Shown here: in pieces, positions 19,835 through 28,159 of the stretch
Numbering within the stretch: the stretch's first letter is position 1
How the letters are laid out: every line of letters begins with the position of its first letter
Virus record (IMG/VR): IMGVR_UViG_3300046516_000409
Span: 1 to 43,799 of that record
Direction: 5' to 3' (one strand)
Source: a virus
DNA length: 43,799 bases
Translations under genes and position numbers: made by a program
The notes under the pieces: generated by a model
Seen by the model: only the letters and a program-made list of their open reading frames with translations
Database searches by the model: none
Told to the model about the DNA's origin: nothing

Positions 19835-22131
19835 TGGCAAACATCCAGATCCCCAATCTCCCCGTCGCCGTTGCGCTGTCAGGCGACGAATCGCTCGAAA
19901 TCGTGCAGGCCGGCGTTTCGGTGCGCGCCACCACCAAGCAGATGGCGCAACTGGCTGCGGTGGGAGAAGAAGGCCCGCCTGGGCCTCCTGGGCCTGTTGG
20001 CCCTGAAGGTCCAGCCAGTACGGTTCCGGGTCCGCAAGGCCCGCCAGGCACTGCCGGCAATCCTGGCGGCGCCGCCAATCAGATCCAGTACAACAACGGC
20101 GCGGGCGGCTTCGCCGGCTTCACGATGGGCGGCGACGGCACTCTGGTCGCCTCGACCGGCGCCATCACGATCACCAAGACCAATGGCGTGAATTTTGGCC
20201 CTTACGCCACGGCGACGACGCTCCCCCAGTTCAGCAGCACTGTCGCGGGCATTGTTCCGGCGTCAGGCGGCGGATCGATCAAATTCTTGTGCGCGGATCA
20301 GACTTGGGCGATTCCTCCAGGCACTGGCGGCGGTGGAACAGTCACGACCCCCGGCGGCCTCAACGGCCAGCTTCAGTATAACAATGCAGGCGCTTTCGGC
20401 GGCATATCTACGAACGGCACGGGCGTTCCGCTCGGCACGACTGGTTCAACCGGCGTCAGCCACATTACCGATGTCACCGTGACTGGAGTTGGATCCGGCA
20501 CGGGAGCAAGCGTAACTCTCAATAAAACAGTGGGAAACACCAGCGCCATTTATGCCGAGACTGGCGGCGCCCTGCGCTGGCAATTGAGCCTTGGCGACAA
20601 TGTGGCGGAAAGCGGCAGCAACGCAGGATCTAATTTTTCTCTTGCCCGCTTCACCGATGCGGGCGCGTGGGTGGACAACCCGATCAGCGTCACTCGCTCC
20701 AATGGCGATACGACGCTGGCCCACAATGTCATAGCGGGTGGAAACGCCACCGTTAACGGTGGCGTCGTTTCGGTGAATGGCGCGAACGCTGCTGTGTGGT
20801 TGAACAAGCCAGCCAGCGGAAGTGCATGCGTCCTTACTGGGGCTACGAATGGCAAGGGACGCTGGCAAGTGGTGGCTGGCGACGCCACAGCCGAAAGCGG
20901 AGGCAACGTCGGGTCTGATTTTGGCGTTTATCGTTTCAACGACGCCGGGGCGTATCTCGACACCTCGCTCACCATCAGTCGTTCCAGCGGCGTCGCTACA
21001 TTCTCACAGCAAGTTTACGCTACTGGATTTAGAGTTGGCGCGGGTACGGCTATCTTCGGTGATTCCATAGAACTCGGCAGGCCGGGGCAGAATGCGGCGG
21101 CTTTCATCGACTTCCACTCCAGTGCGAGCGCCACCGATTATGACGCCCGCCTTATTGCCACCGGAGGCTCTGGGGCGAATGGCGCCGCCACTCTTGGTCT
21201 GGTTGCTGCCGTCACAAACTTAAATGGAGTCCTGAACGTAGGTGGGACATCAAATATTAACAATTTGAACTGCAATACGATTAAAACCAACACCTCTGAT
21301 TTAATGTGGGTCACTGGTGTTCAACCAAATACACTTACTTTGTCCGATGCGTCATTCAATGGTGGTCAGTTCCGTGATTTTCACATCCGTGGCGTTGATT
21401 CTGGCTACACGGTGGAAGTTCCACTAAATGCCATATACCTCACGGCTCAAACTGTCCAATGCACTAACACCTTAACTGCTGGCGGCACTATTACTGGCGG
21501 AAATCTCACGACAAATGGCACAGTGCAAGGAGCTTACGTAACTTCAACTGGCACGGTGAACGGGCAAACTGTTCAGGGAACTTATCTGTATTCGGCTGGA
21601 AATGTTAATTGCGCTGGAAACATGACAGCCAACGGCTCGGTTGACGGCGTTCAAGGCATCGTCGGTCGTCAGGGAGCAGGCGGCGCGGCTGGACAGAATG
21701 TGTGCCAGTTCTGGGATGGCGCCCACATGAACCAGTATGTCGGCGGCACTTTCGTCGGCTATGTCCAATATATTTCCGACTACCGCGTCAAGGAGAACGT
21801 CGCGCCGCTGATGTCGGTGTGGGACCGCGTCAAGAACCTGAACCCGATCAGATATAGCCTCAAGGATTTCTCGCCAGAAGGTTTCAGGAACACGGTAGAC
21901 GAGGCCGTGCCGCTGGTCATAGGCGATGAAAAGGAACGCTGGGGCTTTCTTGCGCACGAGCTTCAGGCGGTGCTGATCGAAGACGCGGCGAGCGGCGTCA
22001 AGGACATCCCTAATCACATTCAGACGCCCAACCCGTGGACAGTGATCGCGGCGTTGACCAAGACGCTGCAGGAAGCCATGGCGCGCATCGAAGACCAGGA
22101 CGCCCGCATCAAAATCCTGGAGGGGGCATGA
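19834..22131 (+). CDS. Tail fibre A with collagen-like segment and S74 chaperone
   Basis: 765-residue fibre. N-terminal anchor (1-45, I-Q-I-P-N-L-P-V-A-V-A-L-S-G-D-E-S-L) shared with the next two genes; short collagen-like G-x-y stretch (about 48-80: EGPPGPPGPVGPEGP); beta-rich shaft with two copies of an approximately 70-residue repeat (20507-20995); then an AT-rich module (about 21230-21660); and a C-terminal S74 intramolecular chaperone. S74 proteins trimerise the fibre and cleave themselves with a Ser-Lys dyad, here Ser648 and Lys653 in SDYRVKEN. A C-terminal helix forms the coiled coil. Cleavage before Ser648 would release about 118 residues. Likely receptor-binding. Confidence 0.88.
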   Translation: MANIQIPNLPVAVALSGDESLEIVQAGVSVRATTKQMAQLAAVGEEGPPGPPGPVGPEGPASTVPGPQGPPGTAGNPGGAANQIQYNNGAGGFAGFTMGGDGTLVASTGAITITKTNGVNFGPYATATTLPQFSSTVAGIVPASGGGSIKFLCADQTWAIPPGTGGGGTVTTPGGLNGQLQYNNAGAFGGISTNGTGVPLGTTGSTGVSHITDVTVTGVGSGTGASVTLNKTVGNTSAIYAETGGALRWQLSLGDNVAESGSNAGSNFSLARFTDAGAWVDNPISVTRSNGDTTLAHNVIAGGNATVNGGVVSVNGANAAVWLNKPASGSACVLTGATNGKGRWQVVAGDATAESGGNVGSDFGVYRFNDAGAYLDTSLTISRSSGVATFSQQVYATGFRVGAGTAIFGDSIELGRPGQNAAAFIDFHSSASATDYDARLIATGGSGANGAATLGLVAAVTNLNGVLNVGGTSNINNLNCNTIKTNTSDLMWVTGVQPNTLTLSDASFNGGQFRDFHIRGVDSGYTVEVPLNAIYLTAQTVQCTNTLTAGGTITGGNLTTNGTVQGAYVTSTGTVNGQTVQGTYLYSAGNVNCAGNMTANGSVDGVQGIVGRQGAGGAAGQNVCQFWDGAHMNQYVGGTFVGYVQYISDYRVKENVAPLMSVWDRVKNLNPIRYSLKDFSPEGFRNTVDEAVPLVIGDEKERWGFLAHELQAVLIEDAASGVKDIPNHIQTPNPWTVIAALTKTLQEAMARIEDQDARIKILEGA
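20507..20995 (+). repeat. Two shaft repeats in fibre A
   Basis: Two diverged copies (about 20507-20715 and 20788-20995) encode units with L-N-K, then R-W-Q, G-D-x-x-A-E-S-G-x-N-x-G-S-x-F and R-F-x-D-A-G-A-x-x-D. The same unit occurs five times in fibre C. Units are about 70 residues apart by varied linkers. Confidence 0.8.
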
Positions 22132-22835
22132 GCGCCGCAGACATTCTCAACCTCCCTGTCGCCATTGGCCTTTCGGGCGAGGAGTATATCGAGGTCGTCC
22201 AGGGCGGAACGCTCCATCGCGCCACGGTGAAGCACTTCAGCAAGCGGCTGCTGGAGGGCGAGATCCCCAATGGCGTCCTCGTGCTGGATGGCAAGGAGGG
22301 GCCGCCGGGAGGCGCGGGTCCGCCTGGTCCGCCGGGGCCTGATGGTCCGCCTGGCCCGCCGGGGCCACGGGGAGGGCAGGGTGAGCCTGGCCCGTTCGGG
22401 CCGACCTTCACGCCGATGTCTGGCGCTGTCATCCGCTCGTGGTCCGTCTACGACAACAATACGCACTTGTTCAAGGAACGCTACATTCTGGGGGCCGACT
22501 TCCAGAAGAAGAACTTCTACCCGCAACTGATGCTCGCGCCCGCCGTGTCGGCGCTCGGCAACCGGCTGCGGCTGCGGGCCAAGGTCTGGTGTGTGGGCGC
22601 CGCCCACGATTGCGCGATCAACGGCGGCATGTTCGTGAACGGCGAGAAGGCGGTGAGCGTCGCGCGCGCCTTTGCCGATTCGCCGCTGCTGTTCGACTAT
22701 GAGTGCATCCCGACTGTTCTGACGCCGCAGATGTTCTCCTTCTGTATCGGCCCGTCAGACGTCGGCGTCGATTGCATTGTCAACGTGGGCCGACTGGTTC
22801 AGAGTTGCCTCGTCATCGAGGAGATCCAGGCGTGA
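22128..22835 (+). CDS. Tail fibre B: collagen-like short fibre
   Basis: 235 residues. The N-terminal anchor (1-45) matches fibres A and C (I-L-N-L-P-V-A-I-G-L-S-G-E-E-Y-I-E-V-V-Q). It is followed by a clean run of collagen G-P-P triplets (about 56-95) and a C-terminal globular domain (about 98-235) that looks like a beta-sandwich receptor-binding head, with W-S-V-Y-D-N-N-T-H-L-F and V-N-V-G-R-L-V-Q-S-C-L-V-I near the end. There is no S74 domain. Start ATG 22128 overlaps fibre A's stop as ATGA, with GGAGG just upstream; the next gene overlaps its stop as GTGA. Confidence 0.8.
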   Translation: MSAADILNLPVAIGLSGEEYIEVVQGGTLHRATVKHFSKRLLEGEIPNGVLVLDGKEGPPGGAGPPGPPGPDGPPGPPGPRGGQGEPGPFGPTFTPMSGAVIRSWSVYDNNTHLFKERYILGADFQKKNFYPQLMLAPAVSALGNRLRLRAKVWCVGAAHDCAINGGMFVNGEKAVSVARAFADSPLLFDYECIPTVLTPQMFSFCIGPSDVGVDCIVNVGRLVQSCLVIEEIQA

Positions 22836-25800
22836 GCAATGTCCAGATCCCGAACCTGCCCGCCGCCGGCGCCCTGACTGGCACAGAGCAATTGGAGCTT
22901 GTGCAGGCTGGCGTCTCGGTGCGCGCTACGATTGCGCAAATTGTCACTGATGCGCAAGTTCCGACAGGATCTGACACCTTGCCAGGGATGGACGGCGGGG
23001 CCTCGGCGGGCGTCGAGGTGACCTACTCGCGCGGCGATCACATCCACCCGACCGACACCACGCGCTACGCCGCGTCGAATCCGGCGAATTATGTGACGGC
23101 GGCTGCGCTGGGGCCTTACGCCCTGATCGACAGCCAGGCGTTCACGGGGACGCCCTCGATGCCGACAGGCACGATTGGCGTGACGCAGGCGGCGGTGGAT
23201 AGTTCGACTAAGCTGGCGACCACCGCCTTCGTCAAGGCCCAGGGTTACCAGGTGGCGTCCGCGCTCGGCACGATGTCCACCCAGAACGCCAATAGTGTGG
23301 CGATCACCGGCGGCGCCATCAACGGGACGACCGTCGGGGCCACCACGCCCAGCACTGGCGCCTTCACTAATTTGTCGGCGTCGGGGACGGTGTCCGGAGC
23401 GGGGTTCACCGCGCTGCTCGCGCCCTATGCGCTGACGGCGAATGTTCCTGTTGCTTCCTCGACCAACCCCTCGATGGACGGGACGGTGGCGATTGGCGTA
23501 GGGACGACGTGGGCGCGCGCCGATCACGTCCACCCTTCCGATACCTCGCGCTATGCGGCGTCGAACCCAGCCGGCTATCAGACGGCGGCGCAAGTCACAG
23601 CTTCCCTGGGGCCTTACGCCCTGATCAATTCTCAGGTGTTCACGGGGACGCCCTCGCTGCCGACCGGCACGATTGGCGTGACGCAGGCGCCTGGCGATAG
23701 CTCGACCAAATTGGCGACCACGGCCTTCGTCGGGGCGGCGACCACCGCCTTGGGCCTCGGCACGATGGCGGCGCAGAACGCCAACAGTGTCGCGATCACT
23801 GGCGGCGCCATCAACAACACGGCGATTGGCGCGACGACGCGCAGCAGCGGCGCTTTCACCACGCTGGCGGCCAACGGCGCGGCGACCTTCACAGGCTCAT
23901 TGACGGCCTCGCCCGCCAGCGCCAATGTGGTCATGTCGCCCACCGGCACCGGTACGGTCACCATCAATCCGGCGACGCTCGGCTCCATCGACAATATGAC
24001 GGTGGGCGCAACCACGCCCAGCACCGGCAAGTTCACCACGCTGTCCGCGACGTCGATCAACAGCACCCCGATTGGCCCCACGACGCCCAGCACGGGCGCC
24101 TTCACCACTTTGAGCGCCAATGGCGCGGCGACGTTCACAGGCTCGCTGACGGCCTCGCCAGCCAGCGCCAACGTCACGTTTTCACCGACCGGCACCGGCA
24201 CGGTTACGATCAATCCGGCGACGCTCGGCCATGTCGATAACACGGCAGTGGGCGCGACCACGCCCAGCACGGGCGCCTTCACCAACCTGTCGGCCACTGG
24301 CACGGTGTCGGGCGCCGGTTTCACTACGCTGCTGAATCCCTATGCGTTGGTCAATTCTCAGGTGTTCACCGGGACGCCATCGTTGCCGACCGGCACCATT
24401 GGCGTGACGCAGGCGACGGCCACCAACAATACGACGTTGGCGACCACCGCCTTTGTCAAGGCGCAGGCCTACCTGACGGCCAACCAAACCATCACCCATA
24501 CAGGCGACGCCACTGGCTCTGGCACCACCAGCATTCCGATGACGGTCGTCCAGCTTCAAGGCAGGCCGCTCGCCGCCACCGCGCCCGCCACCGGCAACCT
24601 GATGGGCTGGAATGGATCGACGTGGGGTCCGGTCGCGGCTGGCGCGGCTGCGGCAGGCGGCACCAATGGTCAGATCCAGTACAACAATGGCGGCGTCCTC
24701 GGCGGCTTGACGCTCAACGGCACCGGCAATCCAGTCGGCACGACCAGCCCCACCTTGGCTGGCACGGTAACAATCAACGGCGGCGCGCTTGGCGCCGTCG
24801 CGGGCAATTCGATCATCGTTTTCTCGCCAAACGCGACCGACACCAATGGCGAGGCGCTGCGTACTGAAATCCAGCGCGCGTCGGCAGGATCTGACTGGAC
24901 GACGGCCAAGTGGCAGATTTACCGTCAAGTAGACGGCACCAAGATGGGCTATTTTGAGCTTGGCAACGGAAGCTCCAAGCCGATTGCTTTCGGCAATGGC
25001 GTCACTGAGTTTGCTAATTTTGACAACAACAAAAACCTGACACTCTTCGGCAATGTGGCGGCGACTGAAGTTTCTTACACCAATGGTGTGAATCCAGCGG
25101 TTGTTCTGAGTAAAAGCGCGTCAGGTGGCACGTCTCGCATTATCGGCTCAACGGTGGGTAGCCCCAGATGGCAGATGATGTTTGGCGATGCTACCGCCGA
25201 AGGTGGTAGCAATGCCGGGTCTAATTTTGGGTTGCAAAGATACACTGATGCTGGGGTTTTTATCGACACGCCGTTTCAGGTAGTTCGCTCGACAGGTTGG
25301 GCGTATTTCACTCAGGTGTTGAACGCTCAAGCGGGCATCATCGTAAATTATCCGAATCCGGCCATATACCTTGGCAAAACCGCCAGTGGACAAGGCAACT
25401 CCATTTACGGGCAGACCGCCGGTGCCAACCGCTGGCAGGAACAATTAGGAGACACTGCTGCGGAAAGCACTGGCAACGCTGGGTCTAACTACTCCGTGTC
25501 CAGCTATACCGATGCGGGTGCGTATTTGGGCACTCCGTTTACCATCCTCCGCGCTGGTGGTTATGCATACCACAACGGCAATGGCGCAACGGCCATTTCA
25601 TCAACCTTCGAGACTGCGCCTTATGGTCACATGGCGATCAGGCTTAACAAAGCTGGATCGGGTAAGACCGCCGTCATAACCGGTCACAACAATGGCTTGT
25701 CGCGCTGGGCCGTGGAGTTTGGCAATACTACGGCAGAAAGCGGCAGCAACGCTGGATCTGATTTTGACATTCAGCGGTCGAGTGATACGGGCGCGTACCT

Positions 25801-27352
25801 CGACACGCCGTTTGCAATTTCTCGCGCCACAGGGCAAACGTCACTTACGGCCTCGCCAATAGTCGCTCCAGCGTCCAATGACGCCACTTTGTTTCTAAAT
25901 AAACCAACCGCCGCTTACGCCGCTGCTATCGTTGGGCAAAAGGGTGGGTTGAGCCGCTGGAATGTGACGCTGGGAACGGCTGAAGCGGAGGGCGGCAGCA
26001 ACGCTGGGTCCAATTTCTATATTAATCGCTACAACGACGCAGGAGTGTATCTCACCTCCCCGCTGTCGATCAGTCGCGCAAACGGCGGGGTGTCGGTAAA
26101 TGATGGCAGCTTAACTATAAATGGCACGGCGGGACAATGGCCCGGACTTAATATCAACAAAATAGCCAGCGGTCTGTCAAATGTCATAAGTGCATCAACC
26201 AATGGCGTTGGGCGGTGGCAAATCGCGCTGGGCAACCAGACTGCCGAAAGCGCCAACAGCGGCAGCGATTTCAGTATTGCCCGGTTCAACGACGCCGGGA
26301 CGTTCGTTGATACGCCATTTGTTATTGGTCGCGGAACCGGCATGTCTTTCGTGACCACGATTCGTGCGGGCAACGGCTTGCAGGCCAGCGGCGGTGACGC
26401 GGGCGGATTTCAGTTAAGAGTGGCAAACAATGCTTACGGCGCTGGTTTTTACAACGATGGCGCTAATAATTGCTATCTGATGTCAACTAACACTAACGAT
26501 GCATACGGAGTTTGGAGCGGGAATCGTCCATTTTATTGGAATATGTCAAGTGGCGCCGTGACGATTGCTGGCAATGGTGCTTACACCACCATAAACGGCG
26601 GCTGCACCATAACTGGACAACTGAACGTCAATAGTAATTTCTATGCTACTGGTGTTTGCCAAGGTAGCGGAATTTTTTCATCAAACGGTCAAATGACCAA
26701 TATGTCTGGTGGGGCTGAAAACTACATAAATGTTTGCGATGCCGCTCAAAATGGCGGTCAGTACAGAAATCTCACCATTCGCGGTCTTGATGGTGGCGGC
26801 ACATCAGAAGTCACTATGGGAAGTGTGACTATGAGGTGTACCACTATAATAAACAATGCTGGTGCGTGTGACATTCTTGGCGGTTTTTATGGCCGTCAAG
26901 GCCCGTTTGGCGCCCAAGGCGGCATCAACACAACTTTCTGGAACGGCGCCAACGTAGAGTGGCGCATTGGCGGCACCTTCGTCGGCTACGTTCAGTTCAT
27001 TTCCGACTATCGCGTCAAGCAGAATGTGGCGGCGCTGCCGTCGATGTGGGACCGCATCAAGGCGCTGAAGCCGATCAGCTACGAATTGCAGGACTACACG
27101 CCGCCGGAAGGTACGCGCAATGCGGAAGGCGGCAGAGATGACCCAGAGCAGTTGATTGTTGCAGACGGCAAGGAGCGGTGGGGGTTTGTCGCGCACGAGC
27201 TTCAGGAGATATTGACTGAAGACGCGGCGACCGGCGTCAAGGATGCGCCGGATATGTTGCAGGCGCCCAACCCGTGGACGGTAATCGCGGCGCTGACCAA
27301 GGCGCTGCAAGAGGCAATGACGCGCATCGAGGCGCTGGAGGCAAGAGCATGA
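22832..27352 (+). CDS. Tail fibre C: giant fibre with repeats and S74 chaperone
   Basis: 1506 residues from GTG 22832 (GTGA overlap with fibre B; the longer open frame from 22703 only shadows that gene). The N-terminal anchor (1-45) is again S-N-V-Q-I-P-N-L-P-A-A-G-A-L-T-G. Residues about 90-540 hold phage-fibre repeats (Y-A-L-x-x-S-Q-x-F-T-G-T-P-S-x-P-T-G-T-I three times; T-P-S-T-G-A-F-T several times). About 755-1170 hold five copies of the shaft repeat also seen in fibre A. The end is an S74 chaperone with Ser1391 and Lys1396 in SDYRVKQN and a final helix. It is likely the main host-range fibre; cleavage before Ser1391 would leave a mature fibre of about 1390 residues. Confidence 0.88.
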   Translation: MSNVQIPNLPAAGALTGTEQLELVQAGVSVRATIAQIVTDAQVPTGSDTLPGMDGGASAGVEVTYSRGDHIHPTDTTRYAASNPANYVTAAALGPYALIDSQAFTGTPSMPTGTIGVTQAAVDSSTKLATTAFVKAQGYQVASALGTMSTQNANSVAITGGAINGTTVGATTPSTGAFTNLSASGTVSGAGFTALLAPYALTANVPVASSTNPSMDGTVAIGVGTTWARADHVHPSDTSRYAASNPAGYQTAAQVTASLGPYALINSQVFTGTPSLPTGTIGVTQAPGDSSTKLATTAFVGAATTALGLGTMAAQNANSVAITGGAINNTAIGATTRSSGAFTTLAANGAATFTGSLTASPASANVVMSPTGTGTVTINPATLGSIDNMTVGATTPSTGKFTTLSATSINSTPIGPTTPSTGAFTTLSANGAATFTGSLTASPASANVTFSPTGTGTVTINPATLGHVDNTAVGATTPSTGAFTNLSATGTVSGAGFTTLLNPYALVNSQVFTGTPSLPTGTIGVTQATATNNTTLATTAFVKAQAYLTANQTITHTGDATGSGTTSIPMTVVQLQGRPLAATAPATGNLMGWNGSTWGPVAAGAAAAGGTNGQIQYNNGGVLGGLTLNGTGNPVGTTSPTLAGTVTINGGALGAVAGNSIIVFSPNATDTNGEALRTEIQRASAGSDWTTAKWQIYRQVDGTKMGYFELGNGSSKPIAFGNGVTEFANFDNNKNLTLFGNVAATEVSYTNGVNPAVVLSKSASGGTSRIIGSTVGSPRWQMMFGDATAEGGSNAGSNFGLQRYTDAGVFIDTPFQVVRSTGWAYFTQVLNAQAGIIVNYPNPAIYLGKTASGQGNSIYGQTAGANRWQEQLGDTAAESTGNAGSNYSVSSYTDAGAYLGTPFTILRAGGYAYHNGNGATAISSTFETAPYGHMAIRLNKAGSGKTAVITGHNNGLSRWAVEFGNTTAESGSNAGSDFDIQRSSDTGAYLDTPFAISRATGQTSLTASPIVAPASNDATLFLNKPTAAYAAAIVGQKGGLSRWNVTLGTAEAEGGSNAGSNFYINRYNDAGVYLTSPLSISRANGGVSVNDGSLTINGTAGQWPGLNINKIASGLSNVISASTNGVGRWQIALGNQTAESANSGSDFSIARFNDAGTFVDTPFVIGRGTGMSFVTTIRAGNGLQASGGDAGGFQLRVANNAYGAGFYNDGANNCYLMSTNTNDAYGVWSGNRPFYWNMSSGAVTIAGNGAYTTINGGCTITGQLNVNSNFYATGVCQGSGIFSSNGQMTNMSGGAENYINVCDAAQNGGQYRNLTIRGLDGGGTSEVTMGSVTMRCTTIINNAGACDILGGFYGRQGPFGAQGGINTTFWNGANVEWRIGGTFVGYVQFISDYRVKQNVAALPSMWDRIKALKPISYELQDYTPPEGTRNAEGGRDDPEQLIVADGKERWGFVAHELQEILTEDAATGVKDAPDMLQAPNPWTVIAALTKALQEAMTRIEALEARA
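23109..24460 (+). repeat. Proximal repeats in fibre C
   Basis: Three near-identical DNA segments (around 23109-23245, 23607-23740 and 24336-24460) encode Y-A-L-[I/V]-[D/N]-S-Q-[A/V]-F-T-G-T-P-S-[M/L]-P-T-G-T-I-G-V-T-Q-A and T-K/T-L-A-T-T-A-F-V. Between them the segment coding A-T-T-P-S-T-G-[A/K]-F-T recurs (near 23340, 24008, 24082, 24262). The high DNA identity suggests recent duplication or gene conversion. Confidence 0.8.
25092..26345 (+). repeat. Five shaft repeats in fibre C
   Basis: Units start near 25092, 25355, 25635, 25884 and 26143. Each encodes L-x-K-x-x-x-G, a central R-W-x-x-x-[F/L]-G and E-[G/S]-x-N-[A/S]-G-S-[N/D]-[F/Y], then D-[A/T]-G-x-[F/Y]-[L/V/I]-x-[T/S]-P. Wording of the codons varies strongly, so the duplications are old. 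The stretch is more AT-rich than the neighbouring genes. Confidence 0.8.
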
Positions 27353-27954
27353 CAATCGACCGCGAGTTTTTCTTCGACACCGTCCGTGACGAGCTATTCA
27401 GCGGCGGGATGGCGCAGTCTCAGGTGGACGGCATGAACAATCTGCTCAACATCTGGGAGGCCGACTATGCCGCCGCCAACCCGCGCGACGGCAAGATGTG
27501 GCTGTCCTATGGGCTGGCGACCGTCTACCACGAGAGCGCGCAGACCATGCAGCCCATCGAGGAATACGGCAAGGGCGAGGGCCACAGCTACGCCGACCCG
27601 GATGGTCCCTACGGCCAGTCCTATTACGGGCGCGGCCACGTCCAGTTGACGTGGCTCGAAAACTACGAGAAGGGCGAGGCCGTCTTCAAGGAGAAGTTCG
27701 ACCGCAATGTGCCGATGGTCAAATACCCGCACCGCATGCTGGAGGAGGAAACCTCGGCGGTGATCCTTTATGAAGGCATGATCGATGGCTGGTTTACCGG
27801 CGTCGGCCTGCCCGACTTCTTCAGCGCCGAAGAGGGCGAGGAAGACCCATACAACGCCCGCAAGATTATCAACGGCCTCGACAAGGCTTCGACCATCGAG
27901 GGCTATTATTGGACATTCAAAGGCGCCATTCGAGATGCGGAAAGCAGTGTTTAA
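27349..27954 (+). CDS. Endolysin, GH19 chitinase/lysozyme-like
   Basis: Hydrolyses the glycan backbone of peptidoglycan to free progeny. 201 residues, the size of single-domain GH19 endolysins. The catalytic Glu is Glu62 in A-T-V-Y-H-E-S-A, and the GH19 substrate strand Y-Y-G-R-G-H-V-Q-L-T-W-L-E-N-Y (92-106) is almost canonical. No signal peptide or wall-binding domain, so export needs a holin. It starts as ATGA on the fibre C stop and overlaps the next small gene by 20 bases. Glycan cleavage of the lysozyme type is inferred for phage GH19 members. Confidence 0.88.
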   Translation: MTIDREFFFDTVRDELFSGGMAQSQVDGMNNLLNIWEADYAAANPRDGKMWLSYGLATVYHESAQTMQPIEEYGKGEGHSYADPDGPYGQSYYGRGHVQLTWLENYEKGEAVFKEKFDRNVPMVKYPHRMLEEETSAVILYEGMIDGWFTGVGLPDFFSAEEGEEDPYNARKIINGLDKASTIEGYYWTFKGAIRDAESSV

Positions 27955-28159
27955 TGGATCGGTCATTGTTGCCGTCCTGACTGCCGCAGCCAACGGCTCC
28001 ATCGAGTGGCCGGGGGTTCTCGTCACGCCTGAACATATCGTGCAAATCCAGAAGGTGCTGTTCGCCGCCCTAAGCATTTGGGCGGTCGCATTGCCATTCA
28101 TCTTGAAGGCGAGCAATGCTATTGATGATGCCGCCGTTAAAAAGGAACCGCCGTCATGA
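27935..28159 (+). CDS. Candidate holin, 74 aa
   Basis: Starts inside the last codons of the endolysin (overlap 20 bases). It has two hydrophobic segments, about residues 5-19 (VFNGSVIVAVLTAAA) and about 41-58 (VLFAALSIWAVALPFILKA), and a charged C-terminal tail (A-V-K-K-E-P-P-S), in line with small class II-like holins. Position directly behind the endolysin supports the call. The first segment is only moderately hydrophobic, so it may be a single-span protein. Its stop overlaps the next start as ATGA. Confidence 0.55.
   Translation: MRKAVFNGSVIVAVLTAAANGSIEWPGVLVTPEHIVQIQKVLFAALSIWAVALPFILKASNAIDDAAVKKEPPS

Noticed and set aside
22300-22400. G/C-rich simple repeat as a possible structural DNA element
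   Set aside because: It is explained by collagen Gly-Pro-Pro codons of fibre B.
22703-22831. Extended N-terminus for fibre C
   Set aside because: It lies in another frame over fibre B; GTG 22832 begins the shared fibre anchor exactly.
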